A DNA stretch of 13,657 nucleotides from NCBI GenBank assembly GCA_003167015.1, contig PMUF01000079.1:1-13657 (forward strand), written 5' to 3'. A program made the position numbers and the translations under genes. The notes under the pieces are model-generated. The model ran no database searches, had not been told where the DNA came from, and saw only the letters and a list, made by a program, of their open reading frames with translations. Positions within the stretch are counted from its first letter, which is position 1, and every line of letters begins with the position of its first letter. This DNA comes from Chitinophagaceae bacterium (GTDB lineage: Bacteria; Bacteroidota; Bacteroidia; Chitinophagales; Chitinophagaceae). Shown here piece by piece: positions 6,485-13,657 of this stretch.

Positions 6485-7618
6485 ATGAGAATGCACTTGT
6501 TGTCCATTTTAGTTGCCGCTGTTTTCTTCCTGGGAAAATCTTTTCCGGCGAACGCTCAGGCTCCTGCGGAAGCGAGCCAAAGTCTCGACAGTATCATCCC
6601 CGTAAGGGGTTTCTGCGTCGGCGCCCCGCGACCGGATGGTGTAGACTCCTTTGTACACTTTATCAATGACGTACTGGCCCCGAAGAAGGTCAATACGCTG
6701 TTCGTGCTCATCGACTATCATTATCAATTCAAATCCCATCCTGAGCTTGCCGATACGCTTGCCCTCTCTAATGCGGACGTGAAAAAGATCGTCAGGGCTT
6801 GCGCGCAGCACAAGATCCGGATCATCCCACAGATAGATATGCTGGGGCACCAGGGCTGGGAAGAGCATCCGAATAAATTATTGCTGGTCTACCCGCAATT
6901 CGATGAGACGCCCTGGGTGAAGAACCCGGAAAAATATGTATGGCCTAATGCAGACAATCTTTATTGCCGGAGATATTGACCATTATATAAGGGCATACAT
7001 GATGTGCTGTTTGAGGTGATCGATGAGATTTGCGATGCTTTTGAAAGTACTGCTTTTCATGCCGGCATGGATGAAATATTTTATCTCGGCGAGAGCAAGT
7101 GTCCCCGCTGCGGCGGCCGGGACCCGGCTGATCTTTTTGCCGGCGAAGTGCAGGCTATCCACGATCATCTGGCATTAAAAAACCGCGAGCTATGGATCTG
7201 GGGGGACAGGCTGATAGATGGGAAGACTACCGGTATCGGGGAGTGGGAAGCCAGTTATAATAATACTTACCGGGCGGTCGATCTGATCCCGAAAGATGTG
7301 GTGATCTGCGACTGGCATTATGAGCGGCCTGATCAGACAGCCGTTTATTTTGCGATGAAAGGGTTCCGGGTAGTGACCTGTCCCTGGCGGATATCGCAAC
7401 CCGGGGTCACACAGGTAGACGATATGGTCCGGTTCAGGAATTCGTCGACCCCCGAAATGAAACCCCGTTTCCTCGGCATTGTAGAAACGACATGGTCTTC
7501 CACGCAGTCTTTCATCAACGGCTATTATGGGATTGGACCGAAGAGACCGGGTCAGCAAAATACAGCCTGGCAATGTTTTAAGGATGTGTTTCAGCGGATC
7601 GATTCGTTGGGGAATTAG
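6485..7618 (+). pseudogene. GH20-like secreted glycosidase homologue interrupted by an in-frame TGA
   Basis: Two open segments in the same frame, 6485-6976 and 6980-7618, are joined by one TGA at 6977-6979. Read through, they give one protein of about 377 residues. From the preferred ATG the N-terminus is a good signal peptide (LLSILVAAVFFLGKSFPANAQ|A). IPVRGFCVGAPRPDGVDSF and a beta/alpha-barrel pattern follow. HAGMDE at about 192-197 is the H-x-G-x-D-E signature of GH20 beta-hexosaminidases, with D196 and E197 as the expected catalytic pair. Remembered relatives read YCRSYCPLHP where this has YCRRY*PLYK, so the stop replaces Cys at residue 165. The rest of the frame is intact, pointing to a recent nonsense change, a sequencing error or, less likely, recoding. 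The 3' part could restart at GTG 7004 but would lack a signal peptide and the first third of the barrel. Confidence 0.85.
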
Positions 7619-7648
7619 CCTCCGCTGCGGGGCGACGCTTCAGGGACG

Positions 7649-9037
7649 TCAGGGTTCGACAGGCAGGATCACGGAGAAGGTAGCGCCTTCTCCTGGCTCG
7701 GAATGGACCGTGAGACGGCCGCGGTGGTTGGCGACGATCTTGCGGCATTGTGCCAGTCCCATGCCCACGCCACTTTCAGCGGCTTTCAGGGAAGAGTGGG
7801 TAAAGATGTCGAATATTTTTTCCATTTGCATAGCTTCTATACCGATGCCATTATCGATAAAGCATATTTCGCAGTATCTGTGGGCGGGCAGCAGGAAGGG
7901 ATATTTGTCGATAGCCTCTTGGGTAAGATCGTGGGAGTAAATTTTAATAAAGGGGGCGACGTCCTTCTTTGCATAGGTGATGGCATTGTTGATCAGGTGA
8001 TAGAACAGGCGGGACATCTGGCCGGGAATGGCGGTGATCGTGTGAAGGATACCGCAATCGATGGTGGCGTTCTTTTCCTTGAGCGCAAGGCTTAGCCGGC
8101 TGACGATATCGGCAAAGATCATATTGAGATCGGTGATCTCGAAGTCGGTTTTGGCAGAACGCAGGCTCAGGCTGGAAAAATCGGTCAATTGCTGGATCAT
8201 GTTGGAAAAGCCCCTGGCGAATTCGTTGATCTTGAGCGCCGAGGCCTCGACCTTACCCTGGTCGCCGCGTGCATTGGCGGAAAGCAATATGTCGCTGAAC
8301 AGTCTTAGTTTCCTCAGGGGTTCCTGCAGGTTATGATTAGAAATATGCTGGTATTGCCTGATCTCATCCTGGTAGTTGCGCAGCTGCATATCGGACTCCC
8401 GCAAAATTGACCGGGCCTCTTCCATTTCCTGCAGGGAGGCGAGATGAAAGGAGATGAGGTCGGCAAAGAGGTTGAACATCCCGATGATCCTTGGGTTTTT
8501 CAGCTGGGCAGGTTTAGGGTCGATGGCGCATAAGGTACCGAAAAAAGTACCGTTCCTTAGAAAGATCGGGATAGAAATATAGCTTTGAAAACCATATTGC
8601 CGGGGAGTGTGATGGTTGCAGAATTCGGCATCTTCCTGCACGTGGTCTATGATCACTGCTTTGCCGCTGTCCCTGATCTCATTACAGATCGTCGATTCCA
8701 GTTTCAATTCCCCTCCCGGCTTCAGGCCGAACTGGATCTCATCACGGACGCCGCAGGCAATCCATCTGTCCCTGGTGACCCTGGCCACAGCAGCAAAGCC
8801 CATTCCTGTCGTCAGCGTAATCACTTCAAGGATCGTGGACAGCACAGGAATTCGTTGCACCAGCGCCACGTCCAGGCTGTATGGGTCGGTCGGATTGGCG
8901 GCGGGATCCCCGGTTACTATAGTTTTTGTAGTAGAGATGCCCCAAGATACAAAGAGTTTCCGGATAGCGGGGGTATCGGGTGGATAAGTTTTGGCAGGAG
9001 GGACGCTGTTGTCCTCGGCTGGAATTGTTGATACCAT
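7649..9037 (-). CDS. Soluble GAF-domain sensor histidine kinase
   Basis: The frame encodes 462 residues without membrane segments. A GAF domain spans about 60-205 (VLSTILEVITLTTGMGFAAV, then FQSYISIPIFLRNG and FFGTLCAIDP) and contains the cluster EFCNHHTP. A short coiled coil follows, then HisKA with the phospho-acceptor H235 in NHNLQEPLRK. The HATPase_c domain has its N box at LINNA (348-352), G1 at DNGIGI (395-400), the F box at KIFDIF and G2 at GVGMGL (423-428). All catalytic boxes look intact, so it is probably an active cytosolic kinase sensing a small ligand or redox signal; its response regulator is not in the window. The N-terminus is doubtful: the first 50 residues overlap the upstream DJ-1-like frame by 121 bases and show no family resemblance. 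A GTG at 8869 would start just before the GAF domain. Confidence 0.9.
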   Translation of the reverse strand: MVSTIPAEDNSVPPAKTYPPDTPAIRKLFVSWGISTTKTIVTGDPAANPTDPYSLDVALVQRIPVLSTILEVITLTTGMGFAAVARVTRDRWIACGVRDEIQFGLKPGGELKLESTICNEIRDSGKAVIIDHVQEDAEFCNHHTPRQYGFQSYISIPIFLRNGTFFGTLCAIDPKPAQLKNPRIIGMFNLFADLISFHLASLQEMEEARSILRESDMQLRNYQDEIRQYQHISNHNLQEPLRKLRLFSDILLSANARGDQGKVEASALKINEFARGFSNMIQQLTDFSSLSLRSAKTDFEITDLNMIFADIVSRLSLALKEKNATIDCGILHTITAIPGQMSRLFYHLINNAITYAKKDVAPFIKIYSHDLTQEAIDKYPFLLPAHRYCEICFIDNGIGIEAMQMEKIFDIFTHSSLKAAESGVGMGLAQCRKIVANHRGRLTVHSEPGEGATFSVILPVEP

Positions 9038-9519
9038 TCCACGAATTGTTCGTTGTCCAGCAAGCCAAAGTACTTAAATATTTTTCTGGCGAATTGAAAA
9101 GGGTAGGGGCCCCCTGCGGTAATGAAGTGGCCGTCCCGGACGACTGCCCGGTCGGCGCGATAGCAGGCCATGAACAGGGTACTGTCGGCTATTGCCGCGA
9201 TGCTGATGTGCAGCTGCAGGAGATGACCGATCAGTCCGGACAGCGCCTCGTTTTCGCTTTTTCCCCATACCGGGCTGCCTGTGAGGACCAGCAGGTCTAC
9301 ATCGGCCGGGTCCACCTCGTCCAGCGACAGGTCCGGTATCACCGCGAGGTTGCCCATAGAGCAAACGGGGTCTTTGGTGAGGGCAAAAGTGAGGACTTCT
9401 ACGGCGCGGGAGCTGTGCAGACCGGCCATCATCAGGCCAATTTCCCAGTCGGCATAGCTTTCGGACAGGAATACATAACAAGTTTTTTTGCGTACCGGCG
9501 GTGTTGTTTTGATGGACAT
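8917..9519 (-). CDS. DJ-1/PfpI-like protein lacking the usual nucleophilic cysteine
   Basis: From ATG 9519 the protein has 200 residues. The DJ-1/PfpI Rossmann-like pattern is clear: CYVFLSESYADWEIGLMMA near the start, LLVLTGSPVW at 76-85, IAAIAD at 107-112, FITAGGPYPFQFARKIFKYF at 132-151 and WYQQF at 162-166. Relatives carry the nucleophile as AAIC followed by an alanine-rich helix and a loop. Here AAI is followed by Ala, and the stretch before RADRAVVRDGHFITAGG is roughly 25-30 residues shorter than usual, as if an internal deletion removed the Cys and helix. Residues after about 168 (PRTTASLL to LLQKL) resemble nothing and lie over the kinase frame, so the C-terminus may be a frameshift product. 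It may be a decaying gene or a non-catalytic homologue. It is divergent from the GH27 gene, with 92 bases between them. The start at 9546 is possible but would swallow the inverted repeats. Confidence 0.75.
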   Translation of the reverse strand: MSIKTTPPVRKKTCYVFLSESYADWEIGLMMAGLHSSRAVEVLTFALTKDPVCSMGNLAVIPDLSLDEVDPADVDLLVLTGSPVWGKSENEALSGLIGHLLQLHISIAAIADSTLFMACYRADRAVVRDGHFITAGGPYPFQFARKIFKYFGLLDNEQFVEWYQQFQPRTTASLLPKLIHPIPPLSGNSLYLGASLLQKL

Positions 9520-9520
9520 G

Positions 9521-9551
9521 GCTTTGGTATTTATATTACAAAGCAAATACC
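9521..9551. promoter_or_regulatory. Interleaved inverted repeats in a divergent promoter region
   Basis: Two inverted repeats interlock: gctttg (9521-9526) with caaagc (9539-9544), and ggtattt (9526-9532) with aaatacc (9545-9551). The order is A-B-A'-B'. They begin one base before the DJ-1-like ATG and lie in the 92-bp divergent gap facing the GH27 gene. This could be a composite operator or, in RNA, a pseudoknot-capable leader. A separate small hairpin ggcta-attt-tagcc is at 9582-9595. Confidence 0.4.
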
Positions 9552-9611
9552 GGGGAGTGACAACAGTATGTCAGCAGGTTTGGCTAATTTTAGCCCATAT
9601 TACCGATCGAT

Positions 9612-11003
9612 ATGAGAAAATCAGGCAAATTGGCTGCATTAAGTGTATTCTGTTGGTTTTTAATGGTCGGTGACGGATGGGCTCAGCCGGCGGCCGGCGG
9701 TCCGGAATCGCCTGCGGCCACGCCGCCTATGGGCTGGAATAGCTACAATTGTTATGGGTCTGCGGTTCATGAGGATGAAGTAAAGGCCAATGCCGATTAT
9801 GTGGCCGGCCATTTAAAGTCCTTCGGCTGGCAATACATCGTTGTCGATTTTTTGTGGGCCTATGACAATCCGCCCGGCAGCCTGATCGGCAATCCCTTTC
9901 AGTCGCGGCTGGAGGACGGGTCGTATATCCCCTGGCTGGCGATGGATCAATGGGGGAGGCTTGTGCCGGATGTGAATAAGTTTCCTTCCGCCTTCGGCAG
10001 CGCGGGCTTCAGGCCTTTGGCAGACTATATCCATGCCCGGGGGTTGAAGTTTGGCATTCATGTGATGCGGGGCATTCCCCGCCAGGCAGTATGGGCGCGG
10101 TCCCCTGTATGGGGGGCTAAAGGCATCACGGCGGATCAGATCGCCGATACGACTTCGACCTGCCCGTGGATGAATCATATGTATGGTCTGGATATGAGTA
10201 AGCCCGGCGCCCAGGAATACCTGAATTCCCTGCTGGACCTGTATGCACAATGGGGCGTCGACTTCATCAAGGTGGATGACCTTTCGCGTCCGTACCATAT
10301 GGCGGAGATAGAAGGGTATCGAAAAGCCATTCAGCAATGCGGACGACCGGTTGTATTCAGCCTTTCACCGGGCGAGACGCCCCTGAAAGACTCGTCCCAT
10401 GTCAGCCAGTACGGCAATATGTGGCGCATGGCCGATGACTTCTGGGACAACTGGAAAGAAGTATTGAAGATGTTCGACTATGCGAAGAGCTGGGAAGGTG
10501 TCGGCGGTCCGGGGCACTGGCCCGACTGCGATATGTTACAAATCGGGAAGATCTCCTTGCGGGGGCCTGTCGGTCCTGCGCGCTACAGCCGGTTGACGGA
10601 GGCCGAATTGACGACGCACATGACCTTCTGGTGTATCTTCCGGAGCCCGTTAATGCTGGGTGGTAACCTGCCTGATAACAGGCCATTGGAAGAAAGGCTG
10701 TTCTCCAATGAGGAGGTGCTGGAAGTGAACCAGCACGGAGAAGGTCCGCATCAGCTATATAAGGACAGTGTCAGCATGATATGGATGTCGAAGGGAGGAA
10801 AGGGTATTAATATTGCCGTTTTCAATATCGGTGAGACGGATCGGGCTATCTCCGTCGACTTTTCAACCGTAGGTCTTAGGGGTAAAGTATTAGTAAGGGA
10901 TCTGTGGAAAAAAGCAGATGCCGGAGTGTTTACTAAAAAGTATACGACGATGATTGCCGCGCATGGCGCGGTGTTGATAAAGGCCGCCACTCAGGCACAA
11001 TAA
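9612..11003 (+). CDS. Secreted GH27 alpha-galactosidase-like glycoside hydrolase
   Basis: The 463-residue protein has a signal peptide ending near WAQ|P (residue 25). The GH27/GH-D clan opening TPPMGWNSYNCYG is at 38-49. Barrel strands follow: YIVVDF (75-80, with D79), GLKFGIHVM (144-152) and DFIKVDD (217-223), with D222 the expected nucleophile. WRMADDFWDNW (271-281) carries the expected acid/base D276. A beta-sandwich C-terminal domain covers about 380-463. Family members release terminal alpha-galactose or related sugars from glycans; the long insert around 90-115 and the SPLMLGGN motif are normal for bacterial relatives. The exact sugar, alpha-D-galactose or for example beta-L-arabinopyranose, cannot be read from sequence. 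It is 10 bases upstream of the amidohydrolase gene and likely shares a transcript. No Shine-Dalgarno site is visible. Confidence 0.92.
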   Translation: MRKSGKLAALSVFCWFLMVGDGWAQPAAGGPESPAATPPMGWNSYNCYGSAVHEDEVKANADYVAGHLKSFGWQYIVVDFLWAYDNPPGSLIGNPFQSRLEDGSYIPWLAMDQWGRLVPDVNKFPSAFGSAGFRPLADYIHARGLKFGIHVMRGIPRQAVWARSPVWGAKGITADQIADTTSTCPWMNHMYGLDMSKPGAQEYLNSLLDLYAQWGVDFIKVDDLSRPYHMAEIEGYRKAIQQCGRPVVFSLSPGETPLKDSSHVSQYGNMWRMADDFWDNWKEVLKMFDYAKSWEGVGGPGHWPDCDMLQIGKISLRGPVGPARYSRLTEAELTTHMTFWCIFRSPLMLGGNLPDNRPLEERLFSNEEVLEVNQHGEGPHQLYKDSVSMIWMSKGGKGINIAVFNIGETDRAISVDFSTVGLRGKVLVRDLWKKADAGVFTKKYTTMIAAHGAVLIKAATQAQ

Positions 11004-11013
11004 TTACATTGAC

Positions 11014-12186
11014 ATGGAATCGAGATTATTCGAAAAGTTGGTATCGATCAGGCGACGGCTGCATCAGATACCCGAATTAGGGTTTAATGAATTCAAGACG
11101 GCTGCTTTGCTTCAAGCGCAGCTGGAGGAGTGGCAGATACCCGTCGAGCATGTCGCATCGACCGGGCTGATCGGTACCCTTACAAAAGGCGAAGGACCTA
11201 CGGTCATGCTGCGTGCCGATATGGATGCCCTGCCGGTGCAGGAGCCGTCGGATGTCCCTTACCGGTCATTGACCGATGGCGCCATGCATGCCTGTGGTCA
11301 TGATCTGCATATGACCATACTGCTGGGTGCGGCTGCTCTGTTGCGGGATGCCGATTTTCAGGGGACGGTAAAACTGGTGTTCCAGCCTTCCGAGGAGGGC
11401 AACCTGCGGAGTCCTGAAAAGGGCAAATCGGGTGGACAACTGATCGTGGAAAGCGGCAAACTGGCAGGAGTCCGGGCTGCTCTGGGGCTGCATGTCCATC
11501 CCCTGCTGCCGGTCGGCCGGTTGGGGTACACTAATGGGGAGTTCATGGCTAATGTCGGCAATTTCTCGATCCTGGTCGAGGGTAAAGGTGGACATCCGGG
11601 GGCGATGCGGCATGTCATCGATCCCATTGCGATTGCTGCGCGACTGATCACGGCCGCACAATCACTGGTAGGAGAGCAGCCGGACCCGCCTACGGCGGTA
11701 CTGGCGATTACCCATGTCGAAACCCAGGCCAGGCCAAGCTTTAATGTCATTCCTTCGACTGTATTATTGCAGGGATCGCTGCGGGCATTCAGCAAAGACT
11801 TTTATCACGAGCTGGTCGATAAGATGCGGGCCTTGTTTGCGGACCTGGAGTCGCAGTTCGGGTGCAGGATCAGCCTCGATTTCAGCGCATACTATCCGAG
11901 CCTGCTGAACGATGCGGGGGTGCATGAAACCCTGTCTCCGGTTCATGAGCAGATATTCGGCCGCGAAAATGTGCGGGACGGTCATGCCTATCTCATCGGC
12001 GAGGACTTCTCCTTTTATTCGAGGATCATGCCCGCTCAATTTTACTTCTTAGGGGCGAAGACGGAGCAGAACGATACTTTTTTTCTCCATCATCCCCAGG
12101 TTACCTTCAACGAAGATTGTATTAAGTATGGCGCTCCGCTGCTGGCCGACGGGGCAGTGCGATTGCTGCAAACGCTGAGCGCCTGA
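11014..12186 (+). CDS. M20 family metallo-amidohydrolase (N-acyl-amino-acid/hippurate hydrolase type)
   Basis: The 390-residue protein matches the M20D amidohydrolase family full length. RRRLHQIPELGFNE is the usual opening. RADMDALPVQE is at 67-77, and the metal site includes C94 and H96 (HACGHDLHM), E127/E128 (PSEEG), H160 (GLHVHP) and H359 (FLHHP). GGHPGAMRHVIDPI at 192-205 begins the dimerisation/lid domain. No signal peptide is present, so it is cytosolic. Such enzymes cleave N-acyl amino acids, releasing the amino acid and an acid; auxin-conjugate, hippurate, N-acetylcysteine and N-acetyl-diaminopimelate hydrolases share the fold, so the substrate is open. It follows the GH27 gene closely and converges on metQ with a 27-base gap, which hints at methionine or sulfur-amino-acid salvage, although the two are not co-transcribed. 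Confidence 0.93.
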   Translation: MESRLFEKLVSIRRRLHQIPELGFNEFKTAALLQAQLEEWQIPVEHVASTGLIGTLTKGEGPTVMLRADMDALPVQEPSDVPYRSLTDGAMHACGHDLHMTILLGAAALLRDADFQGTVKLVFQPSEEGNLRSPEKGKSGGQLIVESGKLAGVRAALGLHVHPLLPVGRLGYTNGEFMANVGNFSILVEGKGGHPGAMRHVIDPIAIAARLITAAQSLVGEQPDPPTAVLAITHVETQARPSFNVIPSTVLLQGSLRAFSKDFYHELVDKMRALFADLESQFGCRISLDFSAYYPSLLNDAGVHETLSPVHEQIFGRENVRDGHAYLIGEDFSFYSRIMPAQFYFLGAKTEQNDTFFLHHPQVTFNEDCIKYGAPLLADGAVRLLQTLSA

Positions 12187-12213
12187 TGGTTGTTGGCTTG
12201 GCCGGGCGGGTGG

Positions 12214-13029
12214 CTACCAACCTTTGATGGCCCCGCCTTTGAATGCTGTCAGGGCAGCCTGTTCCACTTCGGGCGACTCGTATGATTGGACGAATTTTTT
12301 CAGGTTTTCCTGATTTTTGTTCTCTTCCCGGGCAACGATGATATTCACGTAGGGGGACTTTTCGTTCTCCACGAACAGACCGTCCCGTCTGGCGACGAGT
12401 CCTGCTGCCGATGCAAAGGTATTGTTGATGATCGCGATGCTGACCGTTTGATCGTCCAGCGCCCTGGGCAATTGCGGGGCGTCGAGCTCCAGGATCTTCA
12501 GGTTTTTGGGATTGCTGACGATATCGTTTACCGTGGGCAGCAGTCCGACGCTGTCCTTCAGTTTCAGTAGCCCCGTGCTTTGCAGCAGGAGGAGCGCTCT
12601 TCCCGAATTGGTCGGGTCGTTGGGAATAACGATAGCGCTACCGTCTGCCAGTTGACCCACCGTCTTTATTTTCCGGGAATAGCCCGCCAGCGGATAGACG
12701 AAGGTGTTACCCAAAATGGCAAAGTGATAGCCGCGTTGCTTCGCCTGTACGTCCAAAAATGGTTTGTTTTGAAAAACATTCGCGTCGATATCGCCCTGTT
12801 GAAGGGCTTCATTGGGCATGACGTAATCATTGAAGGCGATAAGCTGCACGTCCAGGCCATATCTTTCTTTGGCCACTTTTTGTGCGGCCTGCGCCATTCC
12901 ATATTCGGCGCCGGACTCAACACCTACTTTGATGTGGTTGGGATCGCCATGATGAGCCCCCCTGTTACATCCGGATAAGACCGGGAGAGCGATGATGGCG
13001 ACGAATGCGGATATTTGTCTTGCTTTCAT
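12214..13029 (-). CDS. metQ: Methionine ABC transporter substrate-binding lipoprotein MetQ
   Basis: The 271-residue protein has a lipoprotein signal with lipobox LSGC (C21 as the lipidated residue). The NlpA/MetQ family fold follows: HIKVGVESGAEYGMAQAA, DVQLIAFNDYVMPNEAL, GDIDANVFQNKPFLD, then IVIPNDPTNSGRALLLLQ at about 133-150, and LPRALDD plus IINNTF near 186-202. These are the segments that line the methionine pocket in known MetQ proteins. It captures L-methionine (often also D-methionine) outside the inner membrane and hands it to MetI. The gene begins 9 bases after metI, so the two are co-transcribed. Length is normal for the family. Confidence 0.95.
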   Translation of the reverse strand: MKARQISAFVAIIALPVLSGCNRGAHHGDPNHIKVGVESGAEYGMAQAAQKVAKERYGLDVQLIAFNDYVMPNEALQQGDIDANVFQNKPFLDVQAKQRGYHFAILGNTFVYPLAGYSRKIKTVGQLADGSAIVIPNDPTNSGRALLLLQSTGLLKLKDSVGLLPTVNDIVSNPKNLKILELDAPQLPRALDDQTVSIAIINNTFASAAGLVARRDGLFVENEKSPYVNIIVAREENKNQENLKKFVQSYESPEVEQAALTAFKGGAIKGW

Positions 13030-13038
13030 TGTATGGAG

Positions 13039-13657
13039 TTATTTTCTGTGATCGACTTTGCGCGAGATATACTGACCGGTTAGCTGAATAAGAAATACAA
13101 GCGCCACCAGCAGGATCAGCACGGTATTCATGACAAGGATATCGTATCCTACGTAGCCATACTGATAACCGATCTGCCCCAGCCCGCCTGCGCCTACGGC
13201 CCCGCCCATCGCCGAATACCCTACGAGCGCGATCAGCGTAATAGACGCTCCGTTGACGATGGAGGGGAGGGCTTCCGGCAGCAGGACTTTGCGTACGATC
13301 TGGAAGGGCGTTGCGCCCATGGCCCTGGCGGCTTCTATCAGTCCGTGCGGGACTTCCAGCAGGCTGTTCTCCACCATTCTGCCCACAAAGGGGGCTGAGC
13401 CGACAGTGAGGGGTACCAGGGCGGCAAGGACCCCGATGGAGGTGCCCACCAGCATTCTGGTGAAGGGGATCATCCAGACGATCAGGATGATAAAAGGGAT
13501 CGACCGGAAGACGTTGACGATGGTGGAAAGAACACGGTTGGCAGTCCTGTTGGCAAGGATTTGATCCTTACGGGTCAGGAACAGCAGGACGCCCGTGGGG
13601 AGACCGATCACAAAACCGAAAAAGCCCGACACGAAGGTCATGACGATGGTCTCCCAC
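13039..13657 (-). CDS. metI: Methionine ABC transporter permease MetI, N-terminus cut by window edge
   Basis: The frame stays open to the right edge: upstream of the internal ATG 13641 it continues as WETIV, as in the N-terminal segment of MetI proteins, so that ATG is not the start. About 205 residues are visible; the family is about 215-220. Five hydrophobic segments are seen: FVSGFFGFVIGLPTGVLLFL, then near FIILIVWMIPF, IGVLAALVPLTVG, ITLIALVGYSAMGG and VLILLVALVFLIQL. The EAA loop that docks on the ATPase is LIEAARAMGATPFQIVRKVL. MetI forms the membrane channel with the MetN ATPase and the MetQ lipoprotein; metN would be expected just beyond the window, in the order metN-metI-metQ. Confidence 0.95.
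   Translation of the reverse strand, partial: WETIVMTFVSGFFGFVIGLPTGVLLFLTRKDQILANRTANRVLSTIVNVFRSIPFIILIVWMIPFTRMLVGTSIGVLAALVPLTVGSAPFVGRMVENSLLEVPHGLIEAARAMGATPFQIVRKVLLPEALPSIVNGASITLIALVGYSAMGGAVGAGGLGQIGYQYGYVGYDILVMNTVLILLVALVFLIQLTGQYISRKVDHRK

Noticed and set aside
6992..7008. Stem-loop after the TGA as a SECIS element
   Set aside because: The stem is 5-6 bp with G-U pairs, and the loop lacks the usual guanines. It is kept only as a remote option in the TGA finding.
7619..7648. Terminator between the GH20-like gene and the convergent kinase
   Set aside because: Only 3-bp pairings are visible and there is no U tract.
8980..9615. 211-codon plus-strand open frame opposite the DJ-1-like gene
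   Set aside because: It is antisense to a recognisable family member, has no domain or signal pattern, and runs into the GH27 start region. Long antisense frames are common in this GC range.
12187..12222. Possible bidirectional terminator between the M20 gene and metQ (ggttg ... caacc)
   Set aside because: The outer arms are only 5 bp, the interior does not pair well, and there is no U tract on either strand.

Overview
The window looks like a chromosomal piece of a Bacteroidota bacterium, most likely of the Chitinophagaceae (Chitinophaga/Niastella-like). The reasons are the FtsX/MacB-type permease of the kind this phylum carries in many copies, a secreted FG-GAP/ASPIC (CRTAC1-type) protein, a small GH20-like secreted protein, a soluble GAF histidine kinase with an HNLQEP H-box, weak or absent Shine-Dalgarno sequences, and one TAnnTTTG-type promoter element. 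The assignment rests on remembered family resemblance, not on a search. No RNA genes, insertion sequences, integrases or CRISPR arrays were seen. The window is densely coding: no gene-free stretch exceeds about 170 bases.

Layout, left to right. (1) 1-1796, minus: a FtsX/MacB-like ABC permease whose C-terminus runs off the left edge. A pair of 11-bp direct repeats lies just upstream of it. (2) 1921-2676, minus: a small secreted protein with a carboxypeptidase-regulatory-like beta-sandwich. (3) 2732-6320, minus: a probable three-gene operon. Two tandem paralogous small membrane-anchored or secreted proteins of unknown function are followed by a large secreted protein with seven FG-GAP/VCBS calcium-loop repeats and an ASPIC/UnbV domain. 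The operon ends in a clear rho-independent terminator (2687-2721). This block looks more AT-rich than the right half. (4) 6485-7618, plus: a GH20-like secreted glycosidase homologue split by a single in-frame TGA, where remembered relatives have Cys. (5) 7649-9519, minus: a GAF-domain histidine kinase and, upstream of it, a DJ-1/PfpI-like protein that appears to have lost its catalytic cysteine segment. The two reading frames overlap by an implausible 121 bp. (6) 9612-12186, plus: a GH27 alpha-galactosidase-like protein and an M20 metallo-amidohydrolase, 10 bp apart. (7) 12214-13657, minus: metQ and metI of a methionine ABC importer. metI is cut by the right edge, and metN would be expected just outside.

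The genes form a mosaic of small functional units: envelope export, glycan breakdown (GH20-like, GH27), amino-acid salvage (M20 amidohydrolase, MetIQ import) and signalling (GAF kinase). The least understood unit is the paralog-paralog-FG-GAP/ASPIC operon. Its Met-rich and His/Met-rich C-terminal tails raise the possibility of a metal-related envelope function. The most checkable oddities are the TGA inside the GH20-like gene and the DJ-1-like/kinase junction.
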